Source of the DNA: JBBQER01 sp038320885
GTDB taxonomy: Bacteria; Actinomycetota; Acidimicrobiia; IMCC26256; PALSA-610
Direction: 5' to 3'
NCBI GenBank assembly: GCA_038320885.1
Contig: JBBQER010000004.1
Span: 4,096 to 68,095, forward strand
Length of the DNA: 64,000 bases
Shown here piece after piece: positions 16,575 through 24,706 of this stretch. The notes below the pieces were generated by a model. It did no database searches and was not told the DNA's origin. It saw nothing but the letters and a program-made list of their open reading frames with translations. A program made the translations under genes and the position numbers. Numbering within the stretch: the first letter of the stretch is position 1; every line of letters starts with the position of its first letter.

Positions 16575-18824
16575 ATGTCGGAATTGCGTCGCGCAACCAG
16601 TCCGCCGCGCGGGAGTCACCGCCGGTCGCTCGTCGCGGGCGCGGTGCTCGCAGCACTGCTTTCGAGCGTCGCGGTCACGCTGGTGACCCACCTCTGGAGC
16701 GCACGCGTCGACAGCGTCCCGTTCGAGTACACGCACTCCCCCGGCGACGATCAGCAGGACGCCACGCTCGACCTGATGCTGATCAAGGACATCCACGAGA
16801 CCGGTTGGTTCAACCGGAACCCCGCGCTCAACGCGCCGTTCGAACAGCGGTGGGCCGAGTGGCCGATGGGTGGCGATCTGCTCGCCTACACGGTGAAGAA
16901 GGCGATCGTCGAGACGACCGGCAACGTCCCGCTGACCTTCAACCTGTTCTGGCTCCTCACGTTCCCGCTGACGGCGCTCGTCGCGTTCCCGGCGTTGCGG
17001 TCGCTGCGGTGCTCGTGGTGTTCGGCGCTCGCCGGCGCCATTCTCTTCTCGCTGGCGCCGTACCACTTCCGAAACGGTGCCGCGCACGAGAACCTCGCGT
17101 TCTACGTCGGCATACCCGTGATCGTGCTCCTCTGCGCGAGGATCCTCGGCCCCGATGCGGCGCTCCCGACCGTCGCCGACTTGCGTCACCGCGCCGCGTG
17201 GTGGCAGCTGCGGTGGCTGTTGCTCGGCGTCGTCCTGATCGCGGTCACCGGGATCTACTACCTCGCGTTCCTGCTCTCGATGCTCGCTATCTGCGCGACC
17301 GTGAGCGCGATCGCGCGGCGCCGGCCCGGTCGCCTGCTGATCGCGCTGCCATTCGCCGCGATCGGGCTGCTCGCATCGTTCCTCGCGAACCTGCCGACGC
17401 TGCTGTTCCGCTGGGACCACGCTCCCAACCGGCTCGGCGTGCCCGACCGGCTCGTCGGCGCGGCGGAGGCGTATCCGCTCCGGCTGGTCGAGTTGCTCAG
17501 CCCGGTCACCGCGCACCGCTTCGGTCCGTTCGCGGCCCTGGCCGACCACCTGTACGAGCCCGGCCGCGAGGGCTTCGGGAGCGCCCAGCTCGGGCTTGTC
17601 GCCGCGATCGGCTTCGTCTGCGCCGTCGTGACGGTGCTGGTGCGCGCGGTGCGCGGCACCGAACGCCGCGGTTGGTCGTTGGAGTCGCGTCTCGGCGTCA
17701 TCATCGTCGCGGCGCTGCTGCTCGGCATGAAGGGCGGCGTGAGCCGCGCGCTCGAGTTCGCGGGGCTCCAAGGCGTGCGCGCGTGGTCCCGCATCGCGAT
17801 CGTCGTCGCGTTCGCGAGCATCGTCGTGTTCGCCCGCCTGCTCGACCGGCTCCGCGTCGTGCTCCGCCGACGTCACTGGCCCCGATTCCGGCTCGTGTAC
17901 TCGTCGTTCCTCGTGTTCGTCGTCGTGCTCGGTGTGCTCGATCAGGCGTCGCCCCTCCTCATGCCGAGCGCCGGTGCGTCGGCGCGGGCGGAGTCGTGGC
18001 GCGCCGACGACGCGTTCGTCGCATCGATGCAGCGGCAGCTCCCGCACGGCGCCATGGTGTTCCAGCTCCCGGTCGTCGACTTTCCCGAGCACGGATCAGT
18101 CGGCCGCATGTCGTCCCACGACCTGATCAAGGAGGGGTACCTTCACTCCCGGACGTTGCGGTGGAGCACAGGCGGCGTCCGCGGTCGCGACGGCGAGTGG
18201 CAATGGCCCGCGGCGGCGCTCCCGATGCGCGACCTCGTGCGGGGCGTGACCGCGATGGGCTTCTCGGCGCTGATGCTCGACCGCTACGGATACGGCAATC
18301 ACGCCGACAAGGAGCTGCGCGAGCTGAACGCCGTGCTCGGCGATCCGATCGCGACCAGCGAACGCCGTCTCGTCGCGTGGGATCTGCGTCCGGCCCGCGC
18401 GTCCCTATTGCGCGGCTTGAGTGCGGCCGAACGGCGCGCGCTCGCGCAGCGGATACTCGACGCGCCGCGGCTCTACATGTCGACCGACGCCGATCCGCTC
18501 ACGGGTCGCGGCGAGAAGCACGAGATTTGCGCCCACGCCTCGATCACGCTCGTGAATCCGGGCGCGCACGCAGTGGGTTCCGCGCTCGAGATCACGTTCC
18601 GACAGCGGGAGTCGGCGGCGACGGCCGGCCACGTGGAGATCCGCGGGCGGAGCATTCGGATCTCCGTCGACAAGCACGTCAACACGATCCCGCTCCGCGT
18701 CGCGCCCGGGGTGACGGATATCAAGGTCTCGGTCGGTACGCCCCACGTGCGCTGCCGGTCGGTACCCGACGACTCCTTGCCCTCGATATCCGTGAAACTG
18801 GTTCCCGACGGCGCGGCGGAGTAG
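16575..18824 (+). CDS. Large polytopic membrane protein, YfhO/GT-C-like
   Basis: A 749-residue protein. After a basic N-terminus comes a first membrane helix (about 18-42), then an extracytoplasmic loop with 'DDQQDATLDLMLIKDIHETGWF' that resembles the acidic first loop of GT-C/YfhO-type enzymes. About ten further hydrophobic segments follow up to residue 460, then a soluble C-terminal domain of about 280 residues with a beta-rich end. This layout is that of predicted polyprenyl-sugar-dependent transferases. Start ATG 16575 directly abuts AGGAG, so the true start may be slightly downstream. Function and substrate are inferred from topology only. Confidence 0.7.
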   Translation: MSELRRATSPPRGSHRRSLVAGAVLAALLSSVAVTLVTHLWSARVDSVPFEYTHSPGDDQQDATLDLMLIKDIHETGWFNRNPALNAPFEQRWAEWPMGGDLLAYTVKKAIVETTGNVPLTFNLFWLLTFPLTALVAFPALRSLRCSWCSALAGAILFSLAPYHFRNGAAHENLAFYVGIPVIVLLCARILGPDAALPTVADLRHRAAWWQLRWLLLGVVLIAVTGIYYLAFLLSMLAICATVSAIARRRPGRLLIALPFAAIGLLASFLANLPTLLFRWDHAPNRLGVPDRLVGAAEAYPLRLVELLSPVTAHRFGPFAALADHLYEPGREGFGSAQLGLVAAIGFVCAVVTVLVRAVRGTERRGWSLESRLGVIIVAALLLGMKGGVSRALEFAGLQGVRAWSRIAIVVAFASIVVFARLLDRLRVVLRRRHWPRFRLVYSSFLVFVVVLGVLDQASPLLMPSAGASARAESWRADDAFVASMQRQLPHGAMVFQLPVVDFPEHGSVGRMSSHDLIKEGYLHSRTLRWSTGGVRGRDGEWQWPAAALPMRDLVRGVTAMGFSALMLDRYGYGNHADKELRELNAVLGDPIATSERRLVAWDLRPARASLLRGLSAAERRALAQRILDAPRLYMSTDADPLTGRGEKHEICAHASITLVNPGAHAVGSALEITFRQRESAATAGHVEIRGRSIRISVDKHVNTIPLRVAPGVTDIKVSVGTPHVRCRSVPDDSLPSISVKLVPDGAAE

Positions 18825-18830
18825 CCGCGC

Positions 18831-20228
18831 TTACGACGCTTTCTTCAGGAGCGCCTGGTGCGCGTCTTCCACCGCGTGCGCCATGTCGTGCAGCCGCGGT
18901 GCGAGCTCACGGCAGGCGATGAAGCCCCAGTCGATCCGGTCGATGTAGCTCATCACGGTGATGTTCAATCCGGCACCTTCGATCGGCGGACCGAGCGGCA
19001 CCATCGAAACCAGGCGCGCGCCTCCGAGGTAGAGCGGGAACGGCGGTCCGGGCACGTTGGAGATGACGAGGTTGATCGGGACCGCCCCCCGGCTCGCGAG
19101 CCCACCCAGCAGCCGGCTCGCCAAGCCGAAGCTCCGCGGACCGGCGAGCTCGCCGAGCTCGAGCAACGTGCGCGCGCCCATGGCCTGGTGCTCCTCCTTC
19201 GCGCCTTTCGTCGTGTCACGAATGTGCGCGATCTGTTCCTCGGGATCTTCGAGATGCGTCGGCAGTGATACGAACATCGCCGAGACCTTGTTCGCGCTCT
19301 CGATGTCGGCGGTCTCGTCGTTGCGAACCGACACCGGGCACGCGGCGATCAAGGGTCGATCGGGCAACTCGTCGAGATCCTTCAGATACTGGCGGAGCGC
19401 GCCGGTCGCCGTCGCCAGCACGATGTCGTTGACCGTGCAGCCGAACGCGTTCTTCATCGTCTTCACTTCGTCGAGCGGGACCGAGGCGAAGGCGACGCGC
19501 CGGTGCGGCGTCAACGGCGCGTTCCAGGGCGCGCGCGGCGTGTCGAACGGAGTCCCTCCGGAAGGACTGCTCGAGCGACGTGCACGCGTGATACCAATCG
19601 CACTGCGCAAGAGGTTCGGCGTTGCCATCGCCAGCGCGAGCGGCATCGGCCGGCGCAGTCGCGACACGATCGCGTGGCGCACCAGCTCCACGTCGGAGGG
19701 CTTGTGCTCCGGCACCCAGGCGTCGGGTGCGGGCGATTCCTCGGCCGGCGCGGCCTCGAGATCGAGGATGTTGGTGAGCAGGCTCGATCCGGAAACTCCG
19801 TCGATGGTTGCGTGATGCATGCGCGCGAGCACCGCGACCGCGCCGTTCTCGACGCCCTCGATGATCCAGAACTCCCAGAGCGGTCGCGCCCGATCGAGCG
19901 GACGGCTCGCAATGTCGCCGACGATGTCGGCCACCTTCTCGGGCGTTCCGGGCGACGGCACCGCGATGTGGCGAACGTGGTAATCGAGATCGAAGTCGGG
20001 GTCGTCGAACCACACCGGCCGGTGCAGATCAAAGGGAACGTGGGCCAGCCGCCGGCGAAACTCCGGGAGCCGGGGCAGGCGCGACGCAAGGTGGGCCTTG
20101 ATCTTCTCGAACGAATAGCCGCCCGGCACGGTCGACGGATCCAGGAGCATCACGGCCTGGACCTGCATATGACTGGTCGGTGTCTCCAGATAGAGAAACG
20201 CCGTGTCGATCCCGCTCAAACGCCGCAT
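18831..20228 (-). CDS. Wax ester synthase/diacylglycerol acyltransferase (WS/DGAT)
   Basis: A 465-residue acyltransferase. It starts 'MRRLSGIDTAFLYLETPTSHMQV' and carries the catalytic HHxxxDG motif at residues 138-144 ('HHATIDG'), plus the typical 'NDIVLATATGALRQYL' and 'NLVISNVPGPPFPLYLGGARL' regions. It esterifies diacylglycerol or a fatty alcohol with acyl-CoA, making storage lipid at the membrane or lipid-body surface; this is common in lipid-storing actinobacteria. ATG 20228 is the family-consistent start. It is divergent from a serine esterase 90 bases away, which could share control. Confidence 0.93.
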   Translation of the reverse strand: MRRLSGIDTAFLYLETPTSHMQVQAVMLLDPSTVPGGYSFEKIKAHLASRLPRLPEFRRRLAHVPFDLHRPVWFDDPDFDLDYHVRHIAVPSPGTPEKVADIVGDIASRPLDRARPLWEFWIIEGVENGAVAVLARMHHATIDGVSGSSLLTNILDLEAAPAEESPAPDAWVPEHKPSDVELVRHAIVSRLRRPMPLALAMATPNLLRSAIGITRARRSSSPSGGTPFDTPRAPWNAPLTPHRRVAFASVPLDEVKTMKNAFGCTVNDIVLATATGALRQYLKDLDELPDRPLIAACPVSVRNDETADIESANKVSAMFVSLPTHLEDPEEQIAHIRDTTKGAKEEHQAMGARTLLELGELAGPRSFGLASRLLGGLASRGAVPINLVISNVPGPPFPLYLGGARLVSMVPLGPPIEGAGLNITVMSYIDRIDWGFIACRELAPRLHDMAHAVEDAHQALLKKAS

Positions 20229-20318
20229 TGCTCTCCCTCGACCGTGACCAGTCTGTGGCATGAGCGTGCCCGCTGCAACGCTGCGAGAAACTGCGGGAAG
20301 GCGCGCGAGCATGCAGGT

Positions 20319-21470
20319 GTGATCTCAGGCTTCGTCCATCCCGACTTCGGCGGCGTCACCCAGGCGCTGCGGAGGGTCGCAACGCACAAGCGCGGGGGCG
20401 GCGCGGCAGTCGCCGTCTACCACCGGGGCGAGCTCGTAGTGGACGCCTGGACGGGGGCGCACGACGCGTTGGGCACGCGGTGGCAGTCGGACACGATGGC
20501 CATGAGCTTCTCGACGACGAAAGGCGTCATCGCGACCACGGTGCACCGTCTCGTCGACCGGGGCCTGATCGACTACGACGAGCCGGTCGCGACGTATTGG
20601 CCGGAGTTCGCCGCGGCCGGCAAGGAGCGCATCACGGTTCGCCAACTCCTCAACCACTCTGCCGGGCTCCACCACCTCCGCGATGTGATCCCGGACGCGT
20701 ACGAGATGCTCGATTGGGATCTCGTGTGCTCGAAGCTCGCGGCCGAGGCGCCGCGCTACCCGCCCGGCACGCGCCACGGTTACCACGGCATCACGTACGG
20801 CTTTCTCGTCGGTGAGGTCATCCAACGGGTGACGGGCTCCTCGGTTCACGACGCGGTCGAAGCCGAGATCGTGAAGCCGCTCGGACTCGACGGCATGACG
20901 ATCGGCGCGCCGCCCGACCAGCGCGGCCGCGTGGCGGATCTCATCGTGCGCTTCGGCAACGCGGAGCGGGCCGAGCGTTTCGCCCGCCGCGCGTCACGAC
21001 TGGCGTGGATGCGACCGGCAATCGACACCTTCGTGGTGCCCGAGTCCGACCGGTTCTACGCGTCGAGCGAGATCCTCGACAGCGCGGTTCCCGCGGTCAA
21101 CGGTTGCTTCACCGCGCGTTCGCTGGCGCGGATGTACGCGGCGCTCGCCGGCGGCGGCGTGCTCGACGGCGAGCGCTTTCTCTCGACCGAGACGCTGCGC
21201 CGCGCCACCGAGATCCAGGCGACCGGCATCGACATCGTCGTCGGCTTCCGCATGCGGTGGCGGCTCGGCTACCACCTCGCCGCGACCACACGGGGCATCA
21301 TCCCGAACGGCTTCGGGCACTTCGGCTTCGGCGGATCCGGAGCGTGGGCCGATCCCGACAACGACCTCGCGGTTGCGTTCGTGTGCAACCGCGTGGCCGG
21401 TACGCCGTTCGGCGACACCCGTTTCCTGCGCATCGGCGCCCAAGCGCGCGTGGCGGCGACCTCGCGCTGA
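20319..21470 (+). CDS. Serine hydrolase, class C beta-lactamase/EstB family
   Basis: A 383-residue penicillin-recognition-fold hydrolase. SxxK is Ser65-Lys68 ('SFSTTKGV') and the second motif Tyr is within 155-160 ('YHGITY'). A late 'GHFGFGGSGAWADPDNDLAVAF' matches the third-motif strand. The 'PGTRHGYHGITYG' form is typical of EstB/LipL-type carboxylesterases rather than true beta-lactamases. No signal peptide is seen, so it probably acts in the cytoplasm. Start is GTG 20319. Divergence from the WS/DGAT suggests lipid turnover, which is inference. Confidence 0.88.
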   Translation: MISGFVHPDFGGVTQALRRVATHKRGGGAAVAVYHRGELVVDAWTGAHDALGTRWQSDTMAMSFSTTKGVIATTVHRLVDRGLIDYDEPVATYWPEFAAAGKERITVRQLLNHSAGLHHLRDVIPDAYEMLDWDLVCSKLAAEAPRYPPGTRHGYHGITYGFLVGEVIQRVTGSSVHDAVEAEIVKPLGLDGMTIGAPPDQRGRVADLIVRFGNAERAERFARRASRLAWMRPAIDTFVVPESDRFYASSEILDSAVPAVNGCFTARSLARMYAALAGGGVLDGERFLSTETLRRATEIQATGIDIVVGFRMRWRLGYHLAATTRGIIPNGFGHFGFGGSGAWADPDNDLAVAFVCNRVAGTPFGDTRFLRIGAQARVAATSR

Positions 21471-21562
21471 CGATCGGGTACGAGCACTACCTCCGCGTGA
21501 ACAGTCGGAGAAGTCCCGCCCGCGACGCGTCCTATCCGGCAACCCCGGGGTACAACGCCGGG

Positions 21563-21775
21563 ATGGAACCGCGCCCGCCCGACGAAGAGACCATGGTCAA
21601 GGTCGCCGTCGCCGATCTGGACGATCGATTCGAGTCGATCGACCGGTCCAGGATCGAGACCACCGTCCGGAGACTCGTGCACGAATTGCTCGCCCGGGCC
21701 CGGGTGAAGACGTTCGTCGGCATCCTCGCCGAACGCCGCGCGCACGACGAGCTCGAGCGGGTCGTCGACGGGTGA
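21563..21775 (+). CDS. Small three-helix-bundle dimerisation-domain protein
   Basis: A 70-residue protein, 'MEPRPPDEETMVKVAVADLDDRF...', continuing with an Arg/Glu-rich amphipathic helix ('RIETTVRRLVHELLARARVKTF') and ending 'ILAERRAHDELERVVDG'. The pattern matches the small actinobacterial proteins annotated as three-helix bundle dimerisation domain, whose function is not known. ATG 21563 is preceded by GGGG; ATG 21593 is an alternative. A strong hairpin follows 17 bases after its stop. Confidence 0.6.
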   Translation: MEPRPPDEETMVKVAVADLDDRFESIDRSRIETTVRRLVHELLARARVKTFVGILAERRAHDELERVVDG

Positions 21776-21792
21776 CGAGGCCCGCAAGCATG

Positions 21793-21825
21793 AAGGACCC
21801 CCGCCTCGAGGAGACGGGGGTCCTT
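21793..21825. terminator. Strong hairpin between convergent genes (bidirectional terminator)
   Basis: A perfect 11-bp stem: AAGGACCCCCG at 21793-21803 pairs with CGGGGGTCCTT at 21815-21825, with an 11-base loop. It sits between the plus-strand small gene (stop 21775) and the minus-strand CsbD gene (stop 21862), so it can serve both. The A/T ends of the stem supply a short T run on each strand. Confidence 0.85.
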
Positions 21826-21861
21826 CGGCACACACACGACGTGACGTGGTGATCCTGAGCG

Positions 21862-22053
21862 TCAGTCGCGCTGGAGCTTTTCCTTCACCTTGTCGATCAC
21901 GTCTTCGGCCTTGTCCTTGACGTCGTCGACGAATTCCTTGGCCTTGCCGCTCGCGCGATCGACCTTGCCCTCGTTCTTGAGATCCTGGTTGTCGGTGAGG
22001 TCGCCGACGGCTTCCTTGGCGCGACCCTTGAGGTCGTCGGTGTTCGGTTCCAT
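21862..22053 (-). CDS. CsbD-like general stress protein
   Basis: A 63-residue, very charged protein: 'MEPNTDDLKGRAKEAVGDLTDNQDL', then 'EGKVDRASGKAKEFVDDVKDK' and a Lys-rich end. This is the CsbD family signature (K-G-x-A-K-E-A-x-G). CsbD proteins are small, hydrophilic, stress-induced proteins of unknown mechanism. Start ATG 22053 matches the family; the frame is open upstream without similarity. It is divergent from the receiver-PAS protein at 22334 across a hairpin-rich 280-base region. Confidence 0.88.
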   Translation of the reverse strand: MEPNTDDLKGRAKEAVGDLTDNQDLKNEGKVDRASGKAKEFVDDVKDKAEDVIDKVKEKLQRD

Positions 22054-22192
22054 GAGTCGTCTCGTTTCGAATCGGGGGGACATACAGGGGGAAGTGTCAG
22101 ACGGCACGAGATGCCGACCCCCGGTTTGTACCCATTTGCCGGCCGGCCGACACCTCCCGCCGAACCGGCTGTGTCGCAGTCTCCTGGCGAAG

Positions 22193-22321
22193 GGCGAATC
22201 TCGAGTTGTCCAAATGTTGTGCAAACCAACATGGATTCACGAGCGAGATTCGCCGATACAAAAGCCGCCCGGGTCAACCGGGTGGGCGATATCCCTGTCC
22301 CGGACAAAACGGGTGACAGGG
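22193..22321 (+). promoter_or_regulatory. Hairpin-rich leader upstream of receiver-PAS gene
   Basis: Four inverted repeats are visible. GGCGAATCTCG (22193-22203) pairs perfectly with CGAGATTCGCC (22244-22254). Within it, ATGTTG (22214-22219) pairs with CAACAT (22227-22232). Next comes a stem at 22265-22272/22278-22285. Last, CCCTGTC (22293-22299) pairs with GACAGGG (22315-22321) just before the GGGAG ribosome-binding site (22324-22328). It may be a structured 5' leader, an attenuator or a set of operators shared with the divergent CsbD gene. I could not match it to a known riboswitch class. Confidence 0.5.
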
Positions 22322-22333
22322 CTGGGAGATTGC

Positions 22334-23842
22334 ATGCCTACCGACGATCGGCCGCTCGTGCCCTTCGGTGAGGTTCAACCGCGCGCGCTCGTCGTCGACG
22401 ACGACGTCGCCGCGCGGCATCTGTTCGCGCGGATCCTCCGCCAGGCCGGAATCGACACCGTCGTCGCCTGCGACGGCAAGCGCGCGCTCGAGATCCTCGA
22501 GCACGACTCGATGCACCTGTTGATCATCGATCGCCACATGCCCGGGCTCAGCGGTCTCGACGTGATCGAGCGCCTGCGGGCCGAGCCCGCGACCGCGCAC
22601 CTTCCGGTGATCCTCATCACCGCCGACACCGATCTCACCGACCGTGTGTACGGGCTCGAACACGGAGCCGACGATTACCTGTCGAAGCCGGTCGAAGCCG
22701 ACGAGCTCGTCGCCCGGGCCCACGCACAACTGCGCCGCCGATCGCCCGACGACGGCATTCGCCAGTTCGTCGAGGAGGCCAACGACGCGTTCGTCTCCTG
22801 GAATGCCTCGGGCACGATCACGGAGTGGACGGCCCACGCCGAAGCGCTCTTCGGCTGGTCACGCGACGAGCTGCTCGGCGAGTCGTTCGCCATGACGATC
22901 CTGGCTCCCGGACACCGGATCGTCCACGCCCTCCGAATGGAACGGTTCCTCGGTGACGGCACACCGCCGCTGCTCGGAAAGTGGTTCGAGCTCGCGGGCC
23001 TCCGAAAGGATGGGATCGAGATCCCGATCGACATGACGGTATGGCTCGTCTCCGATCACGGGCACCGCACGTTCCACGCGTTCATCCGCGACATCTCGAA
23101 GCGGAACGAGATCGAGAACGCGCTCCGAGAGCGCGCGCGACTGCAAACGGTTGTCGAAGGCGTCACCGACGTGATCGTCCTCACGGATCTCGCCGGCGTG
23201 ATCGTCTACGCCTCGCCGTCGGCGCGCAGCGCGTTCGGATTCGAGCCTCACGAGCTCTACGGCCATGTTCTCGACGAGTTCGTGCACGTCGACGATCAGC
23301 AGATCTTCGACCGGACGCTCGGTCGCGCGGTCACGATCGGCTCGGGACTCGTGAAGGCGCAACGGATCCGCACCCGGGACGGCCGTTACGTCTGGATGGA
23401 AGGGGCGACGGGCGTCGTGCGCGACGGAGCATCGGGCGAGGTGACCGGCCTCGAGATCGTGTTGCGTGACATCACCAGCCGCAAGCTCGCCGACGTGGCG
23501 CGCAAGCGCGCAACCGGCGAGCTCACCACCATGATCAAGGACCTGCGCGCCGACGTCGACCGCGAGCACGAAATCGTCGAGCACCTGCGAGCACGCGATC
23601 GCGTCAAGACCGATCTCGTGTCCACCGTGTCGGCCGAGCTGAGGTCGCAGCTGACCGGCATCTGCGGCTATGTCGAATTGCTGGGCGATCCCGACATCGA
23701 TCTGCGAACGACCCGCGAGCGGACGATGCTCGACAACGTGGAACGCAGGATCAACGGGGTGCTCTCCATGATCGAGAGCCTGTCGGCGATCGGCAGCGCC
23801 GAATCGGCCGCGCTCATCCCCGCGCGGTTGTCCCGGGAATAG
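22334..23842 (+). CDS. Receiver-PAS-PAS protein with degenerate HisKA domain
   Basis: A 502-residue signalling protein. Residues 17-135 form a CheY-like receiver with Asp22-24, phospho-acceptor Asp66 ('LLIIDRHMPG'), Thr97 and Lys118. PAS domains lie at about 146-258 and 272-383, and a coiled coil plus HisKA-like helix pair at 395-487. The H-box reads 'VSTVSAELRSQLTG': Ala434 stands where the phospho-His should be, and no HATPase domain follows. So it should receive phosphate and sense signals but not act as a kinase itself. ATG 22334 has GGAG five bases upstream. The output is unknown. Confidence 0.85.
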   Translation: MPTDDRPLVPFGEVQPRALVVDDDVAARHLFARILRQAGIDTVVACDGKRALEILEHDSMHLLIIDRHMPGLSGLDVIERLRAEPATAHLPVILITADTDLTDRVYGLEHGADDYLSKPVEADELVARAHAQLRRRSPDDGIRQFVEEANDAFVSWNASGTITEWTAHAEALFGWSRDELLGESFAMTILAPGHRIVHALRMERFLGDGTPPLLGKWFELAGLRKDGIEIPIDMTVWLVSDHGHRTFHAFIRDISKRNEIENALRERARLQTVVEGVTDVIVLTDLAGVIVYASPSARSAFGFEPHELYGHVLDEFVHVDDQQIFDRTLGRAVTIGSGLVKAQRIRTRDGRYVWMEGATGVVRDGASGEVTGLEIVLRDITSRKLADVARKRATGELTTMIKDLRADVDREHEIVEHLRARDRVKTDLVSTVSAELRSQLTGICGYVELLGDPDIDLRTTRERTMLDNVERRINGVLSMIESLSAIGSAESAALIPARLSRE

Positions 23843-23860
23843 CGGTCTCGTTTGGCGCAG

Positions 23861-23910
23861 TAGTCAACTTGTGTCTACGCCGGATCGGCGCGTTAGTCTC
23901 GAGTTGACTA
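23861..23910 (+). promoter_or_regulatory. Inverted repeat in modA promoter region
   Basis: TAGTCAACT (23861-23869) and AGTTGACTA (23902-23910) are perfect 9-base inverted repeats, 32 bases apart, in the 87-base gap before modA. They end 19 bases before the modA start. They may be an operator for a molybdate-responsive or other repressor; no ModE-like gene is in the window. Confidence 0.5.
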
Positions 23911-23929
23911 TGACGAAGGGGATCAATCC

Positions 23930-24706
23930 GTGCGCCAACTCCGTATCTTCGGCATCCTCGCCGCGCTCGCGACACTCCTGCTCGCCGGTTGCGGGTCGAG
24001 CAGCAAACCCACGTCGACCGGTGGATCGGGGAAGCTCACCGGCAGTATCACCGTGCTCGCGGGTTCATCGTTGACGACGAGCTTCACCGCGCTCGGTGAG
24101 GAGTTCCAAACGGCACACCCCGGCACGACGATCGAGTTCAGCTTCGGTTCGTCTTCCGACCTGGAGCAGTCGATCGAGCAGGGCGCGCCCGCCGACGCGT
24201 TCGCGTCCGCCGACGAGAAGAACATGACGAAGCTCGTCGCGGCCGGCGACAACTCGGGCGCGTCCGTGAACTTCGCCAAGAACCGGCTCGAGATCGCGGT
24301 CGAGAAGGGCAATCCCAAGCACATCGCCACGCTGAACGACCTGACGAAGCCGGGACTGGTGGTCGTGCTGTGTGACCCGTCGGCGCCGTGTGGAAAGTAT
24401 GCGGCACAGGTCTTGGACAACGCCAAGGTGAAGCTCACGCCGAAGTCCCTCGAGGCGAACGTGAAGTCGACATTGTCGAAGGTCGAGCTCGGCGAGGCCG
24501 ACGCCGCGATCGTGTACGTCACCGACGTCGCCTCGTCTGGCAAGGTGGACGGCGTCAAGATCCCCGACAAGGTGAACGTGTTGACGACGCTGCCGATCGT
24601 GGCGCTCAAGGACTCCAAAAACGCGGCGCTGGCCAAGGCCTGGGTCGACTTCGTCGTCTCTCATCAGTCGGAGCTCGTGAGCAAGTACGGATTCCTTCCT
24701 CTGTGA
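23930..24706 (+). CDS. modA: Molybdate ABC transporter substrate-binding lipoprotein
   Basis: A 258-residue lipoprotein: signal peptide with lipobox LAGC (lipid-modified Cys21), then a Thr/Ser/Gly linker. The mature domain starts 'GSITVLAGSSLTTSFTALGEEFQTAHPGTTIEFSFGSSSDL' and has 'GAPADAFASADEKNMTKL', the ModA family pattern, with oxyanion-binding Ser residues in 'AGSSL' and 'GSSSD'. It captures molybdate or tungstate outside the membrane for ModBC. Start is GTG 23930 with AGGGG about eight bases upstream. Its stop overlaps modB as GTGA. Confidence 0.93.
   Translation: MRQLRIFGILAALATLLLAGCGSSSKPTSTGGSGKLTGSITVLAGSSLTTSFTALGEEFQTAHPGTTIEFSFGSSSDLEQSIEQGAPADAFASADEKNMTKLVAAGDNSGASVNFAKNRLEIAVEKGNPKHIATLNDLTKPGLVVVLCDPSAPCGKYAAQVLDNAKVKLTPKSLEANVKSTLSKVELGEADAAIVYVTDVASSGKVDGVKIPDKVNVLTTLPIVALKDSKNAALAKAWVDFVVSHQSELVSKYGFLPL

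Noticed and set aside
16217..18922. A 901-codon open frame on the plus strand
   Set aside because: It is a shadow of the 749-residue membrane protein in another frame: almost all Arg/Ala/Pro, no hydrophobic segments or motifs, as expected from GC-rich codon shadows.
22193..22330. Possible c-di-GMP (GEMM) or c-di-AMP (ydaO) riboswitch
   Set aside because: GCAAAC and an A-rich junction before a GC stem are reminiscent, but the conserved core elements of both classes are absent. I kept it only as an unclassified structured leader.
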